Source: Papaver somniferum
Taxonomy: Eukaryota > Streptophyta > Magnoliopsida > Ranunculales > Papaveraceae
Length of the DNA: 64,000 bases
NCBI RefSeq assembly: GCF_003573695.1
Contig: NC_039367.1
Span: forward strand, 155,941,085-156,005,084
Direction: 5' to 3'
The notes beneath the pieces were generated by a model. That model did not search any database. It saw only the letters and a list, made by a program, of their open reading frames with translations, and was not told the DNA's origin. Each line of letters opens with the position of its first letter. The first letter of the stretch is position 1. Of the stretch, positions 35,960 through 47,444 are shown in pieces. The translations under genes and the position numbers were made by a program.

Positions 35960-37164
35960 TCTATATTATAAAAAGAAATGGTGTGTGTAGCCTTACAAAT
36001 CCGATCATCGATTTCGTCATCCCACGATGGAGATTGATCGGTTATATGTCCTATATAGACGTCCGCCCGATCCCTTGACTTTCTAATAAAAATATGATTC
36101 TAAAGATTATTTAACGGCGTCGGATCCTTGGATTTCTTAATTTGACTGCAGCGTTGGATTTCCTAATTTGACTAAGTTTCCGTTAATATAGGCTAACACT
36201 AAGTAGATGTTTTTATAAAACAGAAGAGCGTCATTCTTTAACGGTTTCACCAACAGATGGTCTTCTATCTATAGTTCTTCCCCTTCATTAACGACTTCTA
36301 ATTCTTAACTTCGTCTCTCTATATCATAATAATACTGAGTTATTAATACGAAGTTATTATTATGGATGATTTAAAGGATGGATACGGTGAAATAAAAGAA
36401 AATAGAGCTGATGATTCAAAAAAAAAATTGGTCTAAAGAGGAAAGGAGAAGAAAGAAAACCTAATAGAGGAAGAGGAGTGAATTAAGTAAGAGGTTTTAT
36501 GTTTAATGCAACCAAATATCTCCTTACTAATACATCTTCACGGAAAACATATGACTAAGGGTCTGTTTGGCTTATGTTTGGTGGATGACCCTCCATGAAG
36601 ATTATTCGTATACACCAGATATACTCTGGTCCATCGAACGTTCAATCATCCAATAAGCATAATGATTTGTACCATAACTTTCTCAAGAAAATTTAAGTTA
36701 GCCTCAACTAATCTAAAAGCTATTTTTAAAAAATAAATAAAATAAAAAATATGGTAAAGATTTATGTGCGAGATTTAAGTGTCACAACCCCGACCAACAA
36801 AACATTAGGGAATGTTTAAGGGCCACGGTCGGGGTGTAAGCCCCGGCTAATTTTACCTGACCAACAAAATACTATAGTATTCTTAAGGGACCATGGCCCC
36901 GGCTAATTTGACCCGATCAATAAAATACTATGGTATCCTCAAGGGACCACGGCCGGGGCTGTAAGCCCCGGCTAATTTGACACAACCACAAATACTAGGG
37001 ACGCAAGTCCGAACTAACTTATAAGCTCGATGTTTAACCGTTATAATCTAATTAGTTTTGCGAATGACTAAAAAAGATTTTGGTAGAATACGGACCAGTC
37101 GATCAAACAACAAAACGAAAACGAAAAAGGTTGAGCCCCGTCCGTAAGTCAGGGTGATACCTAA
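35960..37164 (+). mobile_element. Non-autonomous Helitron 1
   Basis: 5' end TCTATATTATAAAAAG after an A; 3' end hairpin-like GTTGAGCCCC..., then GGGTGATACCTAA (CTRR form) immediately followed by the T of the next unit. No RepHel coding. Internal GC-rich units near 36780-36990. Confidence 0.75.
36780..36990 (+). repeat. Internal hairpin-bearing tandem units of the Helitrons
   Basis: About 60-bp units of the form GGCCGGGGCTGTAGGCCCC then GGCTAATTTGACC, separated by CAAxAAAATACTA phrases. The same unit appears near 38500-38620, 39790-39910 and 41010-41290 in the other Helitrons. Confidence 0.85.
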
Positions 37165-38762
37165 TCTATATTATAAAAAGAAGTGGTGTGTATGTAGCCT
37201 TACAAATCCGACCATCGATTTCGTCATCCAACGGTTCGGATCGATTCGTTATATGTTCTATATAGACGTCCGTCTGATCCCGTTTTTAACATATAATTTT
37301 GGACGGTGCGGATTATGCCCCGCCCAACCAAAATTCCCTAATTTTACTTTGACCAATTTTTAGGTTTCATTAACCGCACCCTAACCTTACCGTGACCAAT
37401 TAAATTCGTGGTCTACTCGATTTGATTAGCCAGGACGCATGCATACACATTTGAGAACCCATTACTAAATTTTGTAATGGGCTAGACAGCTATTACTAAA
37501 TATCTATGTACATGGGCTCCACAGCTCTCCCAAATTTTGTATGGACGCATGCATAGGGGTGAGCATTTGATCCATAATCCGTGGATTTAATGGGGACCAA
37601 TCGTTCATATGCGGTGGGTGTCCGGACCGTTCGTTAACGGGTTGGATGCGGATGGAATTTTTGAAATCCAACGGATAAAGGATCGGGCCTGGATGCAACC
37701 TTGAAAATCCGTTGGACATCCATATCCGTCAAATTAAAGACATTTTTGTAGTTCTAGAAAATGTTATGGATCATTTAGGAATTTTTAAGATGTTTGCTTG
37801 GGGTGACGTACATCGCATTTTTATATTTTCATACATATATAAGATTTTTTATATAGGTTTTATAAGGAGTCATTTGTGTTAGCTTTATTTTCTTTACTAT
37901 AAATTTTAACTAAAACACATCCATTAGATTATCTGCATCCAATCCTTCCATCCGTGCATCCATTGGATGCAAATCCGTTGGATATGGATTGGATGCGGAT
38001 GCCAAATTTGAAATCCGTAGTGCAATGGATTAGATGCGGATGAGGTGAAAACCGGTCCATACCGGCCCATGCTCACCCCGGCATGCATACTGAGTTGCTA
38101 GACCTGGTTGCTAAAAGAACATCTACTTATCAAGTCAATAACTTCATTCCTCGTGTCGGTATTGGTGCATGCGGAGGACGACACGTAAATCATATTTAAT
38201 ATTAGTAAAGGAGATTCAATAAGATAAGGTTAACGACAAACTTAGAGTATTACTACCCCATTACGACAGTATCCTGTGCTATATTTAATTAGCTGATTTA
38301 CCTCAGTTATATTTTTCGTATAAGATATGTATTAGAATTCTATTTACATAATGGTTTCTAAATTAACTACGTTTAGAATATAGAAAACACGAAAAGAAAA
38401 AGAAAAGGAAAAAAATATAAATTTTAGGAAGTTAGGAATATAGGAAATCGGTAAATCAAATCTTAATTAGGAGATTACATTTGACTCTTGATTTTCTAAT
38501 CCACGGCCCCGGCTGCTATGGCCCGATTGACTAAACACGACCCGATCATTACATGTTGACTAAATTTTACTATATTTGACTCTAGATTTTCTAATACACG
38601 GCCGGGATCGTAGGCCCGGGCTTCTATGACCCAACTGATCAAACACGAAACGATCATTACATGCTGACTAAAATTTTATGTGAGGATATTGACCGGCCGT
38701 CCGAACAGTAAACAAAACTCGAAAAAGGTTGATCCCTGGCCTTAGGCCGGGGTGATACCTAG
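37165..38762 (+). mobile_element. Non-autonomous Helitron 2, containing a hAT-type MITE
   Basis: 5' end TCTATATTATAAAAAG directly after CTAA of unit 1; 3' end with stem GGCC-TTA-GGCC and GGTGATACCTAG, then T. Without the 534-bp MITE plus duplication it is about 1.06 kb. Confidence 0.78.
37555..38080. mobile_element. hAT-type MITE inside Helitron 2
   Basis: 526 bp, terminal inverted repeats (A/C)GGGGTGAGCA, flanked by an exact 8-bp duplication GCATGCAT at 37547-37554 and 38081-38088. The interior repeats variants of ATCCGTTGGATGC-type phrases. No coding. Confidence 0.85.
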
Positions 38763-40044
38763 TCTATATTATAAAAAGAAGTAGTGTTTGTGTAACTTTA
38801 CAAATCCGACCATCGATTTCGTCATTCCACGGTGCGGATCGATTCGTTATATGTCCTATATAGACGTCCGTCGATCCCTTGAATTTCCCGATATTGTTTG
38901 AGCCCCATTAATTTATTAATAATAGCTTGATTTCTAAACGTGAGTTTCACACTGTTTCCGGAAATAGAATTTGTCCTAATTATGGAACCAAAAAATACTG
39001 TCCTAATTCTGATACGAAAGAGTCCTATATAAAAAAATCCAAGCTATCATTAATAGATAGACAGCTTCGTTTTCCATTGATAATGACCCCGCAGCGTATC
39101 ACATTCACAAACTTAGCTGCTTTCATTGGGAATGGATTTTAAAGTTTCTCGCCGAAACCCACTCAACCACGACACCGTCAGCCTTAGATCATATGAATGA
39201 AGTGGAGCCAATGAACAGACCGGCGTCCACTGGTCCGTTCATCTGTCAGTTCCATAGATCTGCACCAACATGGTAATGAATTCATGAAATTTATCACATT
39301 ATTCCACGACCCCAGTTATTAAGATATATTGTCGCGGTACTTTTAATAACGTGGTTTCCTAATGGCCACACTGTTTGTGTATGGAACATTCTTTATATTG
39401 GTTGGTTTCCATAAATGTAGTTACTTAGTATAGAAATATATATGATCTCATCCCACCCATTCATGCATAATGCATACCCATATAGCACAACAGGAGACAT
39501 ACCCATATATTCCTTAACTGGAGACTTTCTTGGACTGTAGCGCCCACCCGCTCATTGCAAAAAAGTGGCAAGAGGGAGACCCACAACAAAAGTTATAAAA
39601 TCAGGAGAATGGGCTATCTTTAATGTGACCGTTTGTAATCCAAATATTGCCGACCTTCTGATCGAAGCAAAAAAAAAAGAAAGATTGCCAACCAAAAAAA
39701 AAACAAATATTAATCTGAAGACCCTGTAGAGTTTACTTAATCATGACTAATTTTAATGCGGATAATATATTTGCCTTTAAATTTTCTAATCTACGCGGCC
39801 CCGGCTACTATGATTCAACTAATTAAACATGCTACTGTGATTCGACTAACTAACATGTTATAATATGACACGACCAACTAAATATCGGGACCGTTCTGAT
39901 ATGACCGGACTAACTAAATATGCTCCCGACTATTATATACAGACTAAAATTGTATGGGAAGATAGACAGAGTAAAATATGTGAAGATACTGACCAACCGA
40001 CCAAACAATAAAAAAAACTCTAAAAGGTTGAGCCCCGGCCTACG
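38763..40044 (+). mobile_element. Non-autonomous Helitron 3
   Basis: 5' end TCTATATTATAAAAAG immediately after CTAG of unit 2. The 3' end is damaged: GAGCCCCGGCCTACG runs straight into the next 5' end, so half of the hairpin and the CTRR are lost. Confidence 0.7.
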
Positions 40045-41572
40045 TCTAGATTATAAAAAGAAGTGGTGTTTGCGTAGCCTTATAAATCCAACCATCGATT
40101 TCGTCATCCCACGACACGGATCAATTCGTTATATGTTCTATATAGACGTCCGTCTGATCGGTGGGTTTCCTGATTTTGCTAAACTACCATAAGATACGTG
40201 TATATTTTTTGATACCAATTCTTGGTATTTATTTGATTTTTGTAAACTACAATAAGATCCGTGTAGTTGTCATATTTTTGGATTTCCAAAATCAGTACCA
40301 ATTTTTGGTATTTATAATAAAGTTAAATTTTTCTCATTGTACGTTTATAGGCTTATTATCTCCGATTCACCAGACCAATCGATACGCTCACCCCTTCGAT
40401 ATTTGTTGTTTTCGAGTGTCTATTCATTAGTTATAATTTCATAGCGCAAGGCTATTATAAATCGGTGATTTGAACAGAGATGAAGAGAATACGAGGCCAA
40501 GGTTAAAAAAATCAAACTTCCTTCCACAATTAATCTTCTAGACTCTCCATACATGATTTAATTCCAAACACTTTCACTATCCTAGGAGCGTACTATACTA
40601 TGCATTGATTGACTACACCACACGCGACAAATCATTACTAAAAAAACACATGTTATAGAAAGTTTGCAACAAGAGGTAAACTGAAAGGCTTACACATCAC
40701 GACAAAAAAGGCAAGTGTTTTTTTTTTCCCCTTCTTGGGCTAGCTTATATTCTTGAAAGGTGAACAGTGTTAATGCGACAAGTTTCTAAAGCAAATATCT
40801 GACATAAGCTTGATGACCTTTCAGCTTACCGAACCTCTAATTCCATAAAACAAAAGCGCAAACTCCATAGAAATTATCACCGATAATAGAAAACCTATTT
40901 TAACAAATTTCGATTTTTTGAAAATTTATTTAGGTTTGCTGTAACTATATTAACTCTATTAATGACGGATAACCTTAGCACCAAATATAAATTTGCAAAA
41001 AAGAAAAGGGGTCACGATCGGGCTTATGATCATGGTTAATTTGACCCAACCAAAAAAATACTAGAATTTACGTGTAAAAGACCATGGTCGGAGTTGTAGG
41101 TCCTAGCTAATTTGGTCTGACCAATAAAATAACTAGAATTTTTGTAAGGGACCACGACTGGGGCTGTAGGCCCCAACTAATTTGATCCGACCAACGACAT
41201 ACTGGAGTTTGTGCAAGGGATCACGGCCGGGGCTGTAGGCCCCGACTAATTAGACCCGACCAACAAAACATCGAGGCTGCAAGTCCCATCTAACTTTTAA
41301 ACTCAACCAAATCACAGTTAATTTAATATTAATGATGGACTGTGTGTGTCCCTAGATTTTTTAATCCACGACCGGGACCGTAGGCCCCGGCTACTATGGT
41401 ATTATAATACTATCTAAATACATAGATCATCCTTAATCGCGGGTCCACATGCTTAAGCCCTGACTACTATGACTCAGCTGAAATATTGTGAAAGGATACT
41501 GACTCGCAGACCAAACAACAAATAAAAGATTAAAAAGGTTGAGACCCGGCCGTAGGCCGGGGTGATTCCTAG
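40045..41572 (+). mobile_element. Non-autonomous Helitron 4
   Basis: 5' end TCTAGATTATAAAAAG; 3' end with perfect hairpin CCCGGCC-GTA-GGCCGGG, then GTGATTCCTAG, followed by T (41573). It has four internal GC-rich units at 41000-41290. Confidence 0.8.
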
Positions 41573-41884
41573 TTGAGATATAGAAAATAATTGAGTGATA
41601 TAAATTACTTCCCCCAACCAATAGTGTCTGCTAAGGGGTATTTTTGGAATAAAAATACTAAAATACACTTCCCTCAAAATAAAAAACAAAAAACTTAAAA
41701 TCAAAAAACAAAAATATCCCCCATTTCCATCTCCACTTCTTATTAATCTCTTTTAGGGTTAGAGTTTTGAAACCCTAATATTCCTCATTCCCTTTCAAAT
41801 TCTAAATTCTCTCCACTCCCTTTCAAATTCTCTTCTCCTTCTCTGTCGGTTCCTCACTTTGAAAACGATTTTTTTTAACATTCG

Positions 41885-42035
41885 GAAGTGATGAAGACCA
41901 TGCCGGTAGTGATGAAGACCATGCCGTAAGTGATGAATACCATGCCGGAAGTGATAAAGACCATGTCGATATAGATGAAGACCATGACGGTAGTGATAAA
42001 GACCATGCCGGAAGTGATGAAGACCATGCCGGAAA
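41885..42035 (+). repeat. 21-bp tandem repeat in left foldback arm
   Basis: About seven units of GAAGTGATGAAGACCATGCC and variants. Confidence 0.9.
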
Positions 42036-42734
42036 ATGGTGCCGGCATGCTTTGTACCTAACATTCAATGCGTAACTAAGTGCCGGCATGCTCGATAGAA
42101 ATCTATCAATGCCGGTAGTCAAGTGGAAAAAAAATTCAAGTTTCCGGATACTTTACATCATGTTCCGGCAAAGAAATTCAAGCAACATACCATGTCGGTA
42201 TCAGTACCAGCATGCTCGAGGATTAACTATCTGTGCCGGCAGTGGACTGAAAACCATAGAAAATTTCAAAACGGAATAGGTTTTGAATTTCAAAATGGGG
42301 GATAAGCTCGGTGCCGGCATGGACGTGGTATGAATACCATGCCGGTATGGCTGCTTCCACAGATGGAATATTAGGGATGGAAATTCTCGAGCAGCCACGT
42401 CCACAGACGGAAGCAGCCATACCGGCATGGTATTCATACCACGTCCATGCCGGCACCGAGCTTATCCCCCATTTTGAAATTCAAAACCTATTCCGTTTTG
42501 AAATTTTCTCTGGTTTTCAGTCCACTGCCGGCACATATAGTTAATTCTCGAGCATGCCAGTACTGATACCGGCATGGTATGTTGCTTGAATTTCTTTGCC
42601 GGCACATGATGTAAAGTATCCGGAAACATGAATTTTTTTCCACTTGACTACCGGCATTGATAGATTTCTATCGAGCATGCCGGAACATAGTTACGCATTG
42701 AATGTTAGGTACCAAGCATGCCGACACCATTTTT

Positions 42735-42910
42735 CGGCATGGTCTGTATCACTTCAGGCATGGTATTCATCACTTCCGGCATGGTCTTTATCACTACCGG
42801 CATGGTCTTCATCTATAAAAGGCATGGTCTTCATCACTTCCGGCATGATATTCATCACTTTCGTCATGGTCTTCTTCACCACCGGCATGGTCTTCATCAC
42901 TTCCGAATGT
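42735..42910 (-). repeat. 21-bp tandem repeat in right foldback arm
   Basis: Inverse copy of the left-arm array (GGCATGGTCTTCATCACTTC), about eight units, slightly diverged and slightly longer than on the left. Confidence 0.9.
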
Positions 42911-43792
42911 TAAAAAAAAATCGTTTTCAAAGTGAGGAACCGACAGAGAAGGAGAAGAGAATTTTAAAGGGAGTGGAGAGAATTTAAAATTTGAAAGGGA
43001 ATGAGGAATATTAGGGTTTCAATTAAAGTTATGAAGTTTCTTTGGAAATGAATCGAGTAATTAGGTTTTCGGAATTAGGTTCCGAGAATTCGATTAAGGA
43101 GAAGTTAGAAGGTGGGTTTATTCTTAATTAGTGTTTGATGGAAGTTGTGGAGTTGTTCTGAAGATTGATTAAGAAATTGAAGATTTAGGGTTCATCATGT
43201 TCTTTCCAAATTTATGAATTGGGTTTTCTAAAGGTTGATGATTATGAGAATCATATCAACAGAGAAGAAGAGTAGAGTTGGTTTTGGCAGATGGTGATGG
43301 TCTTGAGATGAGTTCTCAATTGAGCCAAGGAAAGGAAGAATTCAACTCCAATTGCTTGTGTGAGACTGTTGTGAGAGAATGAAGATCCAGATGTGCAGGT
43401 AGTTGTGTTGTATGATGAATATAACTGTGGGTATTGGTGATGATATTGAATATGTATTACCAGAGATATGGTGTTGTTGGTCTGAACGGTTGAGTTGTGT
43501 TGGATTGTCTTGTGTGGTGCTGAAGAGAACTAAATTGGAATCAACTCTTGGGTTGATTATTGTGAACTGATGAAGTTTGGGTATGAGCTTGTGGTAACTG
43601 ATATGGAGAAGCTATTGCTTAATAGGAAGTGGATGTTTGAGTTGTTATTGATGCATGGGAACATGAGAATGTTCTAATTGTGTTGAATATAGTGTGTTGC
43701 GAAGATTAAGAGGGGTGTTTGTAATTGTGTTGAACTGAAATTACAAATATGAAGTTGAACTTGACGGTCAGTGACCGTTTGTTGACTCATAT

Positions 43793-44276
43793 AGGATCCA
43801 AATATTGCACAATAATAAGATCTCGCGAGAATGTAGGGAAGCTTGCGAGAGAACGTAGCATGTGTGCAAATTAAGATCCAACGTGAGCCTGCAAGAACAT
43901 CGCACGGTGATTCCGAAATTAGGGGAAATGTTAGTTGTATCCCACCACATATGAGCTGTCATCCACTATGTAAATATCTATATAAAGAGAAAGGTAGGAG
44001 AGATAAAAGTAACTTGTATTATTATTATCTTCTTATTCTTCCCCAAAAATCACAGAGAGAGAGAGAGATCCAAATACTCATTAATGGAGTCTCAATTGTA
44101 ATCCATATGTAATTACAAATAATCATAGTAAAACCTAACCCCGTGGATGTAGATCAAATTGATCGAACCACGTAAACCTTGTGTCTCTTTACAATTTTAG
44201 CATTCTTATCATCATTCTTATGTTTAAATCTACAAATTATTACAAGGGGTGTGTTGTAGGATTTCCTGCAACTACA
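43793..44276. mobile_element. 484-bp insertion in the 5' LTR, class unresolved
   Basis: Absent from the 3' LTR. Flanked by a perfect 8-bp direct repeat ACTCATAT (43785-43792 and 44277-44284). The interior has a TATATAAAG box (about 43979) and a GA run. An 8-bp duplication suggests hAT-type insertion, but no inverted ends are seen; the interior resembles a small LTR. Confidence 0.6.
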
Positions 44277-44884
44277 ACTCATATGGACTAGGCCTTGTGT
44301 AATGGGCTGGTTTAGTGAACTTGGGCTTAGAGTTAGTTTTCATGTCTTGATGAATTGGACCTCTTATGGTATGAATCGACCTTTGGCTTCTTCTACAAAG
44401 TTGTAGATATTCATAAGACTTAGTTAATGGACTATAGAACCAACCTAATTGGATTAGTCAACTCTTAGTTATGCTAAATATAGATAATAAAAGAATGTAG
44501 AACCATTAGATATAATTGTATGATTCTTGTGTGAGCCATTGTGGCTATATTCTTAGAGTTCTCGTGTGATTAAAAACTAGTCTATATTAACAACGATCGA
44601 TTCAAAGGATGAACCAGCGGATCATGGATATCGAGGTAGGCGTGGCTATCATCAAAAAAGGTGGGAATGTAAATTTAACTATTTTGTGATTGTTGTTGTT
44701 TTCTTTTACAAAAGCTTATGTTCAATAAATTCATGCATTGACTGATTGTGTATCCCATGCATTGTTTAATTAAGGAATTGTAATTCTTTTTTTGTCTTTA
44801 TGAATTGTTTGGGAAATAAGCATTTCCATCTGTGGTATATAGGATACGCTCCTTCATTCATATCTAGTTACTTTAGAAAAATAT

Positions 44885-45110
44885 ATGTTATCTGGTGTGT
44901 AAGGAAATGGTCGACACCAGTATATGTTATTTGGTGTGTAAGGAATTGGTCGACACCAATATATGTTACTAGGTGTGTAAGGAATTGGTCGATACCGATA
45001 TTATTAGATGTGGAAGGAATTGGTCGACATCAATATTATTATGAGGTGTGCAATTTGGCATGTAATATTACCTATTAGGTTGTGTAAGGAATTGGTCGAT
45101 ACTCAATATT
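44885..45110 (+). repeat. About 40-bp tandem repeat in 5' LTR
   Basis: Five to six units of GGTGTGTAAGGAATTGGTCG followed by ACACCAATATATGTTA. Each unit has GGTGT and ACACC arms that can pair. Matching array in the 3' LTR at 51937-52165. Confidence 0.85.
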
Positions 45111-45346
45111 ACACCTTGCTTGAAAAAGGAGTTAGTTCCATATACATGTTTGTTTATCTCTATGAATTGGTTTTCTTTTAGTGTTTGGGAAAACATGTAT
45201 GGTTTTTAAAATCATGCCAATGATTACTTGAAAGTTCAATGTTGTTTGTATTGGGCACCCTTTTTAGGGATGATGTGCTCACCAATTCCCACTTTCAGTT
45301 TCAGAGACAGATCAGAGTTGCGCAACGAAAGCTCCGAGAAGTTGAC

Positions 45347-45532
45347 TAATAAGCACGAAAGTGCTACATTTTATACCCATATTTATATTAGCTAGGACTC
45401 AATATTTTGACTAATGACACTATTTTAGTGCTTTTGCAGAAAGTACAAGTGAATTCGATCATCCAGCGAATAAACATCAAAATGTGAGACTTAATGGTGA
45501 AGCGAGTCGATGTCAGCACACTAATGCCACCT
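45347..45532. mobile_element. 186-bp insertion in 5' LTR with 5-bp duplication
   Basis: Absent from the 3' LTR. Flanked by TTGAC at 45342-45346 and 45533-45537. Resembles the first part of a gypsy LTR (AGCACGAAAGTGCTACATTT). A five-base duplication fits integrase-mediated insertion. Confidence 0.6.
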
Positions 45533-45788
45533 TTGACTTCGTTAGTTGATTATATTCCGATATTTTTATTATGTTGTATATTCTATTTGTAAAACAAAAA
45601 CTATTGTATATGCATCATTTGAGAGGAGTTCTTGTATATATATTTCTAAGCGGGGTTAGTTTTGGGTTATGTTTTTGCAGCATATTTCTTAATTGAAAGT
45701 TTATGTATTTGATTTAGATTCGTAGTGCCTCTCTATTTAGTTAATCTCTTGGATTAATCAGCTTCTAGCTTTGGGGGCGTAAATGTGT

Positions 45789-45800
45789 TGGTATCAGAGC
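45789..45800 (+). other. Primer-binding site (initiator tRNA-Met type)
   Basis: TGGTATCAGAGC, complementary to the 3' end of plant initiator tRNA-Met, about 5 bases after the end of the 5' LTR. Confidence 0.8.
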
Positions 45801-47444
45801 TCAATATTAGATCTTATATGGGAAACAATAGGATTAGCAAGTGCCAGTTAGTGAACTAGATTTGTTTAGAACTAGGTTAGGATGTGAGATAAATTTTAAT
45901 CACTAAAATCTATCAATAATAGAAAGAATTACTTGATTGATTGATTTTTTTGATGTTTGTTTACGTAATGAAGTAAAAATGTAGGTTGAAACCAAATATA
46001 TTGTAGTTTAGAAATTTCGATGGGAGTTTAGAGATCAATTAGTGTTAATTGAATGACACTTAGATAATCCAGCACTGGGGAATAGTGAGGTTTGAAATTC
46101 TGGTGTGTTTGTGTTGTCTTTGTTCGTAGGAAACCATCGTCGGGTCTTGCTAACCTGGACAGGCCAACTACAAGCATAGATTACTATTCATATTAGGAAA
46201 ACTTGCTTCTATTAGTAAACTAATAAATCCCAAATTTTATCTAGAAATTAGTAGAGGACATTTTCTCGTAAGTTATAACCATTAAATCTATTGAAGAAAA
46301 AAAAATGAAGTTAAATTGTAAGAGTGGTTAAGATAATAGTTCGATCACTTATGTCGTTAATAATAAATGATAAATTGATAACTGATCATAATAATAAAAG
46401 TATTAATTAGGACCAAGTAGTTACGGAAAATTATTAATTAATATCTACGGGTAGATTTTTAAATTAAAATAGAATTAGAAATATATTCTTATGTGTTGAA
46501 ATCAAATAGATAATATAAGACTTATTAGATAAACCTAAGAACGTGCGGATATATTGCGTAAAATAAAAAGACTAAATTCCTTGGTAGTCTTATACTCAAA
46601 CTTTCTTTAGTCTAATTACTGATTTGATGAATCACTAAAATTAACTAAGTACATATGAAGAAATAATAATTAGAACAATATTAGACTTGAAAGGAAATAG
46701 ATTCATATATTAATAGGATATTTTATATCAATTAATAGAAAAATCTGAAGACTATTAGGACATGTTAAAATTTTATGCGGACTCAAATGAAAATCACATT
46801 AGATTACCAACGCTAATACTTAACAAAATATAGTATGCTGATTCAATAAGATTAAATAAAATTCAAGTACATTAATCCTTGTGTGAATGTAAAATCATAG
46901 TTAGGAAAAAAATAAGAATTAGTATACCAACTGGACTATCAACAAGACCAATAACAATAACAGTAAAGATGGTGAGAATAATAACACAGTCGATAATAGT
47001 ATTAAGAGTCATTAAGTTGATAGCAAACATGTAACAAATAATGTTAGAAAACTTATATATGGTATAAAAATAAAGTTAAAATATTAGATATTATACATTA
47101 AAGTGAAATCAAATTTGAATTAGTTATATGTATAAATATATAACAAATTTGGGACTACATCAAATAAATAAATTATTAAATATTAGTTTGGAGAATTTAG
47201 ACATACTTATTTGTTAGAATTTAGTTCAACATAGTGAGTTTAGAGATTATCACCTTGTGAATAAAAATTGGTGTAGTGAACCTAGAGCCACAAATTTTAG
47301 TTGCAGAAAGCCTTATAGGTTTGTGCTTTGTTTCTTGGGTGTTTGCGCTTAGTCAAAAGATATGATTTTTCTTTAAGGTGGGGAGTTTTGAAGACTAGAA
47401 GGTGGTTTAATTTTCGAGGACGAAAATGAATATGGTTGGGAGAA
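45801..47444 (+). other. Internal region of the LARD-like element, non-coding
   Basis: AT-rich, no supported frame. Ends with a relic of pol end/polypurine sequence at about 47410-47444. Confidence 0.7.

Larger units (their letters stand above)
41767..43022. mobile_element. Foldback element: 1.26-kb near-perfect palindrome
   Basis: Left arm 41767 to about 42358 is the inverted copy of about 42410 to 43022; outer ends TTGAAACCCTAATATTCC and its complement; innermost paired blocks GGCTGCTTCC (42349) and GGAAGCAGCC (42410-42419) around a short asymmetric loop. Near-direct flanks TTAGAGTT (41759-41766) and TTAAAGTT (43023-43030) may be a target duplication. Both arms hold tandem repeats. Open frames seen here are products of the repeats and of the mirror symmetry, not genes. 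Confidence 0.88.
43023..45783 (+). repeat. 5' LTR of the LARD-like element, left part missing
   Basis: Aligns to the 3' LTR from about 48076 onward. It lacks the first about 630 bp (replaced by the foldback and what lies left of it). It also lacks the stretch corresponding to 48819-51307, lost or never present with TTGA microhomology at the join, and has two private insertions. Confidence 0.85.

Noticed and set aside
41795..42987. Several open frames on both strands giving proteins of repeated HGLHHFR or FITSGMV units
   Set aside because: They are translations of the 21-bp array and of the mirrored arms; the same frames appear on both strands because of the palindrome. No start context or family match.
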